DNA of 64,000 nt. It comes from Salana multivorans (lineage in GTDB: Bacteria > Actinomycetota > Actinomycetes > Actinomycetales > Beutenbergiaceae). The translations under genes were made by a program, and so were the position numbers. The notes below the pieces were generated by a model. It was not told where the DNA came from. It saw only the letters and a program-made list of their open reading frames with translations, and did no database searches. Every line of letters begins with the position of its first letter. Within the stretch, counting starts at the first letter, position 1. Below, in pieces: positions 48,604 through 56,792 of the stretch. The stretch is taken from positions 248,001 to 312,000 of the forward strand of contig NZ_RKHQ01000001.1 of NCBI RefSeq assembly GCF_003751805.1. The letters are read 5' to 3'.

Positions 48604-50418
48604 ATGGCGCTCCCCCACGACGAGTTCAGGCTGCTCGTCGCGTTGACCACCAGTGGCGAGATCCACACCGATGCAGGTCTCAGTGACCACCTCTCCCTCC
48701 CGCAGGAGGACGTCACCGAGGTTCTCGCACGCTGCGAGCAGCACGGCTACGTGAGCGATGGACGCCTCACCGACCTGGGGTGCGCGGCCCTCGAGCCCTA
48801 CCGCGTCGACAACGCGGTCATCATGGCCGCCGGGTTCTCCCAGCGATTCGCCCCGATCTCCTACGAGAAGCCCAAGGGCGTGCTCAAGGTGCGCGGGGAG
48901 ATCCTCATCGAACGACAGATCCGCCAGCTGCTCGAGGCCGGGATCACGGACATCACCGTCGTCGTCGGCTATCGGGCGGAGTACTACTTCTACCTCGCGA
49001 GCAAGTACGGCGTCGACATCGTCGTCAACCCGGACTACGCGACCAGGGACAACAGCTCGTCGCTCTGGGTGGTCCGCGAGCGCCTCGGCAACACGTTCGT
49101 CTGCTCCTCCGACGACTACTTCACCGAGAACCCGTTCGAGCGATACGTCTACGGCGCCTACTACGCCGCGACCTACGTCGAGGGCGAGACCGAGGAGTGG
49201 TGCATCCTCACCGACGAGGACGACGTCATCACCGCGGCCCCGATCGGCGGTGCCGACGCCTGGGTCATGCTCGGCCACGTCTACTTCGACCGCGCGTTCT
49301 CGACCCGGTTCCGCGAGATCCTCGAGGAGGTCTACCACCACGCGGAGACCGAGCGGAAGCCGTGGGAGACCGTCTATCTCGACCACGTCGACCAGCTCCC
49401 GATGCGGATCCGGCGCTACCCGGACGGCGTGATCTACGAGTTCGACTCCCTCGACGAGGTGCAGGGGTTCGACGCCGCCTTCATCGAGAACGTCAACTCC
49501 CGGGTCCTCGACAACATCGCCCGCACGCTCGGGTGCGAGAAGAGCGACATCACCGACTTCTACCCGCTCAAGCAGGGCATCACGAACCTGTCCTGCCACT
49601 TCTCGTTCGGCGGGGCCGAGTACGTCTACCGGCACCCGGGGATCGGGACGGAGAAGATGATCGACCGCGTCGCCGAGACGGCTGCCCTCGAGCTCGCGAA
49701 GGAGCTGGGCCTCGACACGACCTTCCTCGTGAGCGACCCGGCCGAGGGGTGGAAGATCTCCCACTTCGTGCCGAACGCGCGCACGCTCGAGGACCACGAC
49801 CCGGCCGAGGTCAGGATCGCGATGGAGATGGGGCGGCGCCTCCACGAGAGCGGAGCCCAGCTCGATCGTCGCTTCGACTACCTCGAGGAGGGCCACGCGT
49901 ACGAGGAGCTGCTCGAGCAGTACGGGCCGATCGACGTGCCCGGCTACGAGGAGCTCAAGCGGAAGGCGATCCGGCTGAAGTCCCTCGCCGACGCCGACGG
50001 GTACCCCCTCGTGCCGTCGCACAATGACTTCTTCGGCGCAAACTTCCTCATCTCCGACTCCGGCGAGGTCAACCTCATCGACTGGGAGTACGCCGGCATG
50101 TCCGACCCCGCGAACGACTTCGGGACCTTCGCCGTCTCGGGGCAGCTCGACGAGGACGAGATGCACCGGGCCCTCGAGTACCACCTCGGCCGTCCGGCGA
50201 CGTTCGAGGAGACCCGTCACTTCTTCGCCTACACCGCGCTCGCCGGGTGGTGCTGGTACGTCTGGGCCCTCGCGAAGGAGGCCCAGGGCGGCAACGTCGG
50301 CGAATGGCTGTACGTGTACTACCGCTACGCGGTCGACTACCTCGACAAGGTCCTCGACTGGTACGAGAACGACGCCGCCACCACCGAGACCATGATCGAG
50401 ACGGGGACGCACGCATGA
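48604..50418 (+). CDS. HTH-cytidylyltransferase-choline kinase fusion (LicC + LicA like)
   Basis: Protein of 604 residues from ATG 48604. Residues 1-65 form a winged-helix domain. Residues about 70-310 are a LicC-type nucleotidyltransferase: VIMAAGFSQRFAPISYEKPK, then SSDDYF (Asp170, Asp171). Residues about 315-600 are a LicA/APH-type choline kinase with HNDFFGANFL (H473-D475) and LIDWEYAGMSDPANDF (Asp493). LicA phosphorylates choline and LicC makes CDP-choline, the donor for LicD. Here both steps sit in one protein. Ethanolamine or another aminoalcohol is an alternative substrate. It is the first gene of an eight-gene operon and overlaps licB by 4 bp. The HTH domain could give self-regulation or substrate sensing (inference). 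Confidence 0.85.
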   Translation: MALPHDEFRLLVALTTSGEIHTDAGLSDHLSLPQEDVTEVLARCEQHGYVSDGRLTDLGCAALEPYRVDNAVIMAAGFSQRFAPISYEKPKGVLKVRGEILIERQIRQLLEAGITDITVVVGYRAEYYFYLASKYGVDIVVNPDYATRDNSSSLWVVRERLGNTFVCSSDDYFTENPFERYVYGAYYAATYVEGETEEWCILTDEDDVITAAPIGGADAWVMLGHVYFDRAFSTRFREILEEVYHHAETERKPWETVYLDHVDQLPMRIRRYPDGVIYEFDSLDEVQGFDAAFIENVNSRVLDNIARTLGCEKSDITDFYPLKQGITNLSCHFSFGGAEYVYRHPGIGTEKMIDRVAETAALELAKELGLDTTFLVSDPAEGWKISHFVPNARTLEDHDPAEVRIAMEMGRRLHESGAQLDRRFDYLEEGHAYEELLEQYGPIDVPGYEELKRKAIRLKSLADADGYPLVPSHNDFFGANFLISDSGEVNLIDWEYAGMSDPANDFGTFAVSGQLDEDEMHRALEYHLGRPATFEETRHFFAYTALAGWCWYVWALAKEAQGGNVGEWLYVYYRYAVDYLDKVLDWYENDAATTETMIETGTHA

Positions 50419-51395
50419 AGTTCGGAATCCTCAGCGGCCTGACGTGGGGCCTCGACACCGTCATCCTCAGCATGGCGCTCGTGCTGGTCCCGTTCTTCGG
50501 GGCGCCCGAGGCAGCGATCTCGAGCGCGTTCCTCCACGACCTCGCCTGCGCCGTCATCCTCTTCGTCTACATGGGGATCAAGGGGCGACTGCGGGCCACC
50601 ATGTCCGCCGCGAAGACCCGCAGCGGCCGTGCCGTCATGGGAGCGGCGCTGCTCGGAGGCCCGGTCGGGATGACCGGGTACCTCATCGCCATCAACAACA
50701 TCGGCCCCGGTTTCACCGCGATCATCTCGTCCTTCTACCCCGCGTTCGGCGCCGTCCTCGCGTTCATCTTCCTCAAGGAGCGGATGCGTCTCGGGCAGTT
50801 CATCGCCCTGCTCGTCGCCCTGGCCGGGGTCATCACGATCGGCTGGGTCTCCACCGACTCGGAGACCCCCGGCCTGGCGATCGTCGGCATCCTCGCCGCA
50901 CTCATGTGCGTCGTCGGTTGGGGTTCGGAGGCCGTGATCCTCGCGTGGGCGATGAAGGACGACATCGTGGACAACGAGACCGCGCTCCAGATCCGTGAGA
51001 CGACCTCGGCCCTGGTGTACGCCGCGGTGCTCCTGCCCGTCTTCGGGGCGTTCCGGTTCTCGTTCAACGCGATCCCCACGCCCGCGATGGGGGTGCTCAC
51101 GATCGCGGCCGTGGCCGGCACGGCGTCGTACCTGTTCTACTACACCGCGATCAACCGCATCGGTGCCGCCAGGAGCATGGCGCTGAACATCTCGTACTCG
51201 GCCTGGGCGGTCGTGTTCGGCGTCATCCTGCTCGGCGCGATCCCCAGCCCCATCGTGATCGTCTGCTGCCTCGTCATCCTGGTCGGCACCGTCCTCGCCG
51301 CCTCGCCGAACTGGCGCGAGCTCCGCTTCTGGCGGGGCGGACCGCCGTCCGGCGGCGATTCCGACAAGGACGACGTGGTCGCGGCGACGAGCTGA
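50415..51395 (+). CDS. licB: LicB-like choline permease (EamA/DMT family)
   Basis: Protein of 326 residues from ATG 50415, overlapping the kinase fusion (ATGA). About ten membrane segments in two EamA halves. The start MKFGILSGLTWGLDTVILSM, then FLHDLACAVILFVYMGIKG and GFTAIISSFYPAFGAVLAFI, closely resemble LicB, which imports choline in Haemophilus and pneumococcus. The hydrophilic tail (about 300-326) is charged. Adjacency to the kinase/cytidylyltransferase supports uptake of the precursor, and choline is the best guess. Other DMT permeases are the alternative if the context is ignored. Confidence 0.82.
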   Translation: MKFGILSGLTWGLDTVILSMALVLVPFFGAPEAAISSAFLHDLACAVILFVYMGIKGRLRATMSAAKTRSGRAVMGAALLGGPVGMTGYLIAINNIGPGFTAIISSFYPAFGAVLAFIFLKERMRLGQFIALLVALAGVITIGWVSTDSETPGLAIVGILAALMCVVGWGSEAVILAWAMKDDIVDNETALQIRETTSALVYAAVLLPVFGAFRFSFNAIPTPAMGVLTIAAVAGTASYLFYYTAINRIGAARSMALNISYSAWAVVFGVILLGAIPSPIVIVCCLVILVGTVLAASPNWRELRFWRGGPPSGGDSDKDDVVAATS

Positions 51396-51473
51396 TACGC
51401 CGCGTCCAGTGTCGCGATACCATCACAGACGCGGCCCCCAACCCGGGCCATCGTCACATCGCTGGGAGTCCGG

Positions 51474-52451
51474 ATGAGTGTCCTCGTCGTCGGGGGAGCT
51501 GGGTACATCGGCTCTCACGTGGTCCGCCTCTTGTCGGAGGCGGGGACCGACGTCGTCGTCGTCGATGACCTGTCCACGTCGTCACGTGAGCGCGTGGCGG
51601 GAGTGCCGCTCGTCGAGCTCGACGTGGCGGCCTTCGACGCCACCGCCCGGCTGGGGCAGGTCATCCGCGACCACGACGTCGATGCGGTGATCCACTTCGC
51701 GGCGAAGAAGCAGGTCGGTGAGTCGGTCGCGCGACCGCTGTACTACTACCAGCAGAACGTCGGCGGACTGGTCAACCTGCTGGCGGCGATGGAGCAGGAG
51801 GGGGTCAGCTCGATCATCTTCTCCTCCTCCGCGGCCGTCTACGGGGAGTCCCTCGACCCGGTGGTGGACGAGTCCGCCCCGACCAACCCGATCAACCCCT
51901 ACGGCGCGACGAAGCTCGTCGGCGAGTGGCTCCTGTCCGACTGCGAGCGCGCCTGGGGTCTGCGCTGGGTCGCCCTGAGGTACTTCAACGTCGCGGGCAC
52001 CGGGTGGCCGGAGCTGAGCGACACCGCCGTCATGAACCTCATCCCCATGGTCCTCGAGCGCCTGGTGGCGGGCGAGGCACCCCGCATCTTCGGCGACGAC
52101 TACGAGACGCCGGACGGCACGTGCATCCGCGACTACGTCCACGTCGCCGACCTCGCCGCCGCGCACGTGGCCGCGCTCGAAGCGCTCAGGGACGGCCTGC
52201 CGAGCACCGTGTTCAACGTCGGCACCGGAGCCGGTTCCTCCGTCACGGAGGTGATCGACGCGGTCGAGCAGGTCTCCGGCATCGACATCGCGCCGCTCGT
52301 CGAACCGCGCCGTCCCGGTGATCCGCCCAGCCTCGTCGCCAACGCCGACCTGATCGAGTCACGACTCGGGTTCCGTGCCCGCAGGGGGCTGGGCGAGATC
52401 GTCGAGTCGGCCTGGCGGGCCTGGGCGCGACCCGAGGCCGACGCATCGTGA
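51474..52451 (+). CDS. galE: UDP-glucose 4-epimerase (GalE)
   Basis: Protein of 325 residues from ATG 51474. MSVLVVGGAGYIGSHVVRLL binds NAD. IIFSSSAAVYGE and NPINPYGATKLVGEWLL give the Ser and YxxxK catalytic residues, and ALRYFNVAGTG is typical of GalE. It converts UDP-glucose to UDP-galactose, which could feed galactofuranose through a mutase and the GlfT2-like enzyme further on. A 78-bp gap with a possible TACCAT -10 (51418-51423) lies before it, so it may have its own promoter. It overlaps the next gene (GTGA). Confidence 0.92.
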   Translation: MSVLVVGGAGYIGSHVVRLLSEAGTDVVVVDDLSTSSRERVAGVPLVELDVAAFDATARLGQVIRDHDVDAVIHFAAKKQVGESVARPLYYYQQNVGGLVNLLAAMEQEGVSSIIFSSSAAVYGESLDPVVDESAPTNPINPYGATKLVGEWLLSDCERAWGLRWVALRYFNVAGTGWPELSDTAVMNLIPMVLERLVAGEAPRIFGDDYETPDGTCIRDYVHVADLAAAHVAALEALRDGLPSTVFNVGTGAGSSVTEVIDAVEQVSGIDIAPLVEPRRPGDPPSLVANADLIESRLGFRARRGLGEIVESAWRAWARPEADAS

Positions 52452-53158
52452 GCACGTCCGCATCTCCCGAGTCCGGCCGCGGTACCCGCAACGACGACAC
52501 CTGGCTCATCGTCCCGCTGTTCAACGAGTCGACCGTCGTCGGTGACGTCATCCGCGGGGCCCGCGAGACGTTCAGCAAGATCGTCTGCGTCGACGACGGC
52601 TCGAGCGACGACTCCGCCGCCGTCGCCCGCGCGGCCGGGGCCGTCGTCGTCAACCATCCGGTGAACCTCGGCCAGGGGGCTGCGCTCCAGACGGGGCTCA
52701 CCTATGCGCTGGGCGATCCCGCGGCGTCGTACTTCGTCACCTTCGACTCCGACGGCCAGCACCGCACCGAGGACGCGGCGCGGATGGTGCAGCGACTGCG
52801 GACCGAGGACCTCGACGTCGTCCTCGGCTCCCGGTTCCTCGACACGCCGATCGAGGCCGGCCTGCTCAAGCGCCTCGTCCTCAAGGCAGCGGTGCTGTTC
52901 GAGCGGATCACCACAGGGCTCCGGGTCACCGACACCCACAACGGCCTGCGCGCGTTCAGCCGCCAGGGCGCCAGCGCGATCCGGATCCAGCAGAACCGGA
53001 TGGCGCACGGCTCGGAGATCCTCCAGGAGATCTCGCGCAAAGGTCTGCGGTACAGCGAGGAGCCGGTCCACATCATCTACACGGACTACTCCCGCGCCAA
53101 GGGCCAGTCGCTCTGGAACTCCGTCAACATCCTCAACGAACTGTTCCTGGATCGGTGA
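52448..53158 (+). CDS. DPM1-like family 2 glycosyltransferase
   Basis: Protein of 236 residues from GTG 52448. A compact GT2 fold with LIVPLFNESTVVGDVIRGAR, VCVDDGSSDDS, and FDSDGQHRTEDAARM holding the DxD metal site. VVLGSRFLDT and VTDTHNGLRAFSR are the DPM1/polyprenyl-phosphate-transferase signatures. It probably transfers a hexose to polyprenyl phosphate, giving a lipid-linked sugar donor. It is coupled on both sides by 4-bp overlaps. The following DUF2304 protein is a common partner of this subfamily. Confidence 0.9.
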   Translation: MSTSASPESGRGTRNDDTWLIVPLFNESTVVGDVIRGARETFSKIVCVDDGSSDDSAAVARAAGAVVVNHPVNLGQGAALQTGLTYALGDPAASYFVTFDSDGQHRTEDAARMVQRLRTEDLDVVLGSRFLDTPIEAGLLKRLVLKAAVLFERITTGLRVTDTHNGLRAFSRQGASAIRIQQNRMAHGSEILQEISRKGLRYSEEPVHIIYTDYSRAKGQSLWNSVNILNELFLDR

Positions 53159-53556
53159 CCGACATGGGCGACCAGTTCATCGCCAAGGCCATCCTCGTCG
53201 TCGTGCTCGTCGGCCTCATGGCCGTCCTCGTCGTCCCACGACGCGGTGCCCGGCCTCTCGCCATCCGACGGCTCACCTACGTCGCGCTGCTGGCAGCGGC
53301 CGTGGCCGCCGTCGTCTATCCCGCGTGGCTCACGTGGGTCGCCGAGACCGTTGGGGTCGGGCGGGGCGCCGACCTGCTCCTGTACGGCCTCATCCTCGTG
53401 TTCATCAGTCACTCGATCGCGTCCAAGTCCCGTCACGCAGCCGACGACCGGCGCTTCACGGAGCTGGCCCGCGCGGTCGCGATCGAACGCGCCGAGCCGG
53501 CCGAACAGGCCGGCGAACGCCTCGTCAACAGTGCCGCCGGCGAGTCGGAGGGCTAG
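53155..53556 (+). CDS. DUF2304 membrane protein
   Basis: Protein of 133 residues from GTG 53155, overlapping the glycosyltransferase by 4 bp; ATG 53164 is an alternative. Three membrane segments (about 9-27, 40-60, 70-88) are followed by a basic stretch with HSIASKSRHAADDRRFTELAR and an acidic tail. DUF2304 proteins are regularly next to DPM1-like transferases and may anchor the enzyme or move its polyprenyl-sugar. The function has not been demonstrated as far as I know. The licD gene follows after 3 bp. Confidence 0.85.
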   Translation: MTDMGDQFIAKAILVVVLVGLMAVLVVPRRGARPLAIRRLTYVALLAAAVAAVVYPAWLTWVAETVGVGRGADLLLYGLILVFISHSIASKSRHAADDRRFTELARAVAIERAEPAEQAGERLVNSAAGESEG

Positions 53557-53559
53557 ACC

Positions 53560-54414
53560 GTGGCGTTCAAGGAGTACGAGGATCCGGCCGTCCTGCGCCA
53601 GGTCCAGCTTGCCTCGACCAGGATCCTCGGTGAGCTCGACCGGGTGTGCCGGCTCCTGGACATCCCCTACGCCATCTACGCCGGCACGGCGATCGGCGCC
53701 GTGCGCCACGGCGGGTTCATCCCGTGGGACGACGACGTGGACGTGTGTCTTCCCCGGGCATCCTACGAGCGCTTCCTCACGGAGGCACCGGCCGTGCTCG
53801 GGGAGGAGTTCACGATCGAGAACTCACGCACGCACGCCGACTTCCCGAACATGTTCACCAAGCTCGGTCTGCGAGGGACGCTCTTCATCCCCGAGTTCAT
53901 CAAGGACGCGAGCTACCGGATGCCACTCAGCATCGATCTCATGCCGTTCGACAACGTCCCGGACGACCCGAGGGCGTACCAGCGTCAGCGACTGCGCACG
54001 TGGGTGTGGGGCCGCCTCGTCTACCTCCGCGCGAGCGGCACCCCCTACCTCGAGCTGGCGGGATGGAAGCGCTCCGTCGTCCTCGCGGCGAGCTGGACGG
54101 CCCACACGGTGATGCGGGTGCTGAGGATCTCACCCCGCTGGCTGCAGCGCCGGTGGGAGAGCGCCGCGCGCCAGTACGAGCACGCGACGACGCACTTCAT
54201 GGCGGACTACTCCGACATGAACCCCATGGCCTGGGCCGTGTCGTACGACGAGCTCTTCCCGACGGTCGAGGTCGCCTTCGAGGGCATCGCCGTGCGTCTC
54301 CCGCACGCCTACGACACGATCCTGCGACGCGGCTACGGCGAGTACATGGAGATCCCGCCGGTGGACAAGCGCAAGAACCACCAGCCCTACCTCATCGACT
54401 TCGGGCCGGCCTGA
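53560..54414 (+). CDS. licD: LicD-family phosphotransferase
   Basis: Protein of 284 residues with a GTG start at 53560. YAGTAIGAVRHGGFIPWDDD then VDVCLPRASYERF is the LicD signature (GTxLGxxRHxxxIPWDDDxD), with D57-D59 and D61 as metal ligands. LSIDLMPFDNVPDD and, near the end, GYGEYMEIPPVDKRKNHQPY are also family features. LicD transfers phosphocholine from CDP-choline onto sugars of teichoic acid or lipopolysaccharide. It sits in the same operon as the LicA/C fusion and LicB, so the donor is probably made by them. Transfer of other phospho-groups is known in the wider family. Confidence 0.88.
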   Translation: MAFKEYEDPAVLRQVQLASTRILGELDRVCRLLDIPYAIYAGTAIGAVRHGGFIPWDDDVDVCLPRASYERFLTEAPAVLGEEFTIENSRTHADFPNMFTKLGLRGTLFIPEFIKDASYRMPLSIDLMPFDNVPDDPRAYQRQRLRTWVWGRLVYLRASGTPYLELAGWKRSVVLAASWTAHTVMRVLRISPRWLQRRWESAARQYEHATTHFMADYSDMNPMAWAVSYDELFPTVEVAFEGIAVRLPHAYDTILRRGYGEYMEIPPVDKRKNHQPYLIDFGPA

Positions 54415-54429
54415 GCCCGGTTCCAGCAC

Positions 54430-55680
54430 GTGCCCAAGGGATCCGGCTCGCAGCTCAAGCGCGACTACATCTGGAACACGGCGAGCAGCGTCATGGGAGC
54501 GCTCTCACTCGTCCTTCTGCAGTTCGCCGTCACTCGCGTCCTGGGACTCGCCCTCGGCGGGATCTTCGCGTTCGCGCTCAGCCTCGGCCAGCAGTTCCAG
54601 ATGATCGGCGCGTTCGAGGTCCGTCCCTACCAGGCGACCGACGTCACCGGGCGCTTCTCCTTCGGCAGCTACTACGCGCTGCGGATCCTCACCACGACGC
54701 TCATGCTCGTGAGCATCATCGGCTACGCCATCGTCGCCGGAGGCCCCACCAGCACGGCCGTCGTCATCGTCCTCGTGGGCGTGCTGCGCGCCTTCGACGC
54801 ATTCGAGGACGTGTTCTACGGCGAGTTCCAGCGTCTCGGCCGGCTCGACATCGCCGGCCGCGCCCTCTTCCTCCGAACGCTCGTCACCACGGTGACCTTC
54901 GTCGTGTCCCTCGTCGCCAGTCGCGACCTCGTCATCACATGCGCGGTGACCATCGTGGTGTCGGCGGCCGCACTGTACGTCTTCGTCGTCCCCCCGGCCC
55001 GGGCCATGTTTCCCCTGCGGCCGGTGTTCCGGACCTCGACGGTGCGCACGCTCGCGCTCGCGTGCCTGCCGCTGTTCGTCGCCTCCTTCCTGGCGCTCTA
55101 CCTCTCCAACGCTCCACGGTTCGGGATCGAGCGCTTCCTCTCCCAGGAGGACCAGGGCATCTACGCGATCCTGTTCGTGCCTGCACTGGCCATCAACGTG
55201 CTCAGCCTCTTCATCTTCCGACCGCTGCTCACCCGGATGGCGACCTTCTGGGAGAGCGGAGATCGGCCGGGCTTCCTCCGGGTCATCCGTGGTGGGATCG
55301 CCGGGGCGTTCGGAGCGTTCGTCGTCACCCTCGTCGCGGCCTGGGCGATCGGCATCCCGCTCCTCGGCGCGCTCGCTGCCGCTGACCTCGGGCCATACCG
55401 GCCGGAGCTGCTCGTGCTCGTGGGCGGCGGCGCCCTGAACGCCCTCGGGGTCATCCTCTACTACGCGCTCGTCACGCTTCGCCTCCGCCGGGCGGTCCTC
55501 GGCGGATACGTCCTGGCATCCGTCGTCGTCACCGCGCTCGGCTGGCTGCTCGTGCCCCACCTCGGGATCATGGGGGCCGGCCTCACGTATGTTGGGGCGA
55601 TGCTCACGCTTGCCCTGTGCTTCGGGATCCTCCTGGCCCTGGCCGTTCGTCGCGACGTCGCGGGGAGCACGCCGGCATGA
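54430..55680 (+). CDS. Wzx-like oligosaccharide flippase
   Basis: Protein of 416 residues from GTG 54430. About twelve membrane segments; the start LKRDYIWNTASSVMGALSLV followed by LLQFAVTRVLGLALGGIFAF is typical of Wzx/MVF-superfamily flippases. It would carry the finished lipid-linked repeat unit, perhaps already bearing phosphocholine, to the outer face. Its stop overlaps the next gene (ATGA). A polymerase (Wzy) was not recognised in this operon; the DUF6541 protein is one membrane-protein candidate for a related job. Confidence 0.87.
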   Translation: MPKGSGSQLKRDYIWNTASSVMGALSLVLLQFAVTRVLGLALGGIFAFALSLGQQFQMIGAFEVRPYQATDVTGRFSFGSYYALRILTTTLMLVSIIGYAIVAGGPTSTAVVIVLVGVLRAFDAFEDVFYGEFQRLGRLDIAGRALFLRTLVTTVTFVVSLVASRDLVITCAVTIVVSAAALYVFVVPPARAMFPLRPVFRTSTVRTLALACLPLFVASFLALYLSNAPRFGIERFLSQEDQGIYAILFVPALAINVLSLFIFRPLLTRMATFWESGDRPGFLRVIRGGIAGAFGAFVVTLVAAWAIGIPLLGALAAADLGPYRPELLVLVGGGALNALGVILYYALVTLRLRRAVLGGYVLASVVVTALGWLLVPHLGIMGAGLTYVGAMLTLALCFGILLALAVRRDVAGSTPA

Positions 55681-56792
55681 GGGTCGCCTTCGTCGTGAAC
55701 AACTACCCCCCGCGCGTGGGCGGGGTGGAGAATCACGTGGCGAGCCTCGCCCGACGGCTCGCGGCCGAGGGCCACTACGTCCTGGTGTTCACCATCTCGG
55801 ACGACCCTGAGCTGCCTCGACGGTCCGTGGTCGACGGCGTTCGGGTGCTCAGGGGCCGCGAGCTGGTCCGGGTCGGCGACGTGCTCGGCTTTCCTCCGCC
55901 GGGGACATCGAGGCGGCTGCGGCGGATCCTGCGTCGCCACCGGATCGACGTGGTCTCGGTGCACACGCGGTTCTTCCCGCTCACGTGGCTGGGGGTCAGG
56001 GCGGCTCACCGGATGGGCCTGCCCGTCATCCACACCGAGCACGGAAGCGATCATGTCGCCTCCGGCTCCGCTCTCATCACGCATGCGAGTCGACTGGTCG
56101 ACCTGACCCTCGGACGTTGGTCGTTGAGAGCCGCCGACGCGGTGCTCGGCGTCTCCGAGAGCGTGCTCGACTTCGTCGGCCGGCTGAGCGGGCGAGAGGG
56201 CGAGCTGTTCTACAACGCCATCGAGCCATCGTCGACTCAGGACTCGCCACGGACGGACCGACCGGGACATCTCGTGTTCGTCGGTCGCATCGTGCCCGGA
56301 AAGGGCTGGGACACGTTCGTCGACACGGTGGCGACGCTGCGGCGCACCGGCCACGCCGTCACGGCCGAGATGCTCGGCGACGGGCCGGACATGCCCCGAC
56401 TGCTCGCGGCCGTGGCCGAGGCCGGTCTTGGCGAGGACATCCGTGTGCGTGGTCGCGTCGACTCGCGGTCCGTCCGCGAGGCCCTGCGCGGCGCCACCCT
56501 GGTGAACCCGACACTGCTGTCCGAGGGTTTCCAGACGACGCTGCTCGAAGCGATCGCGGAGGGTGGCCGCGTCGTCACGTACCCGGTTCCCGGAGCGCCG
56601 GTGCTCGCCGCGGACGGGGCACCCGTCGTGGTGACGGCGGAGCGGTCGGGCGCCGCCCTCCTGGCTGCGCTCGAGGACCTCCTCCGGGAGCCACCGGCGC
56701 CGGCGGCTCCCGCTTATGTCGACGCCTGGACCTGGCCGGCGCGTGCCGCGCAGTTCACGGACGCGTGCGACCGCCTCATCCGCAGCCGGTGA
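55677..56792 (+). CDS. Family 4 glycosyltransferase
   Basis: Protein of 371 residues from ATG 55677. MRVAFVVNNYPPRVGGVENH, then VASLARRLAAEGH, is the GT4 N-terminal motif with the Gly-rich acceptor loop. VIHTEHGSDHV follows, and FVGRIVPGKGWDTFVDTVAT marks the start of the donor domain. The E-x7-E region reads PTLLSEGFQTTLLEAIAEGG. It is a cytoplasmic GT-B enzyme using an NDP-sugar, and the last gene of the operon. Its final 17 bp overlap the end of the convergent DUF6541 gene. Confidence 0.9.
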   Translation: MRVAFVVNNYPPRVGGVENHVASLARRLAAEGHYVLVFTISDDPELPRRSVVDGVRVLRGRELVRVGDVLGFPPPGTSRRLRRILRRHRIDVVSVHTRFFPLTWLGVRAAHRMGLPVIHTEHGSDHVASGSALITHASRLVDLTLGRWSLRAADAVLGVSESVLDFVGRLSGREGELFYNAIEPSSTQDSPRTDRPGHLVFVGRIVPGKGWDTFVDTVATLRRTGHAVTAEMLGDGPDMPRLLAAVAEAGLGEDIRVRGRVDSRSVREALRGATLVNPTLLSEGFQTTLLEAIAEGGRVVTYPVPGAPVLAADGAPVVVTAERSGAALLAALEDLLREPPAPAAPAYVDAWTWPARAAQFTDACDRLIRSR

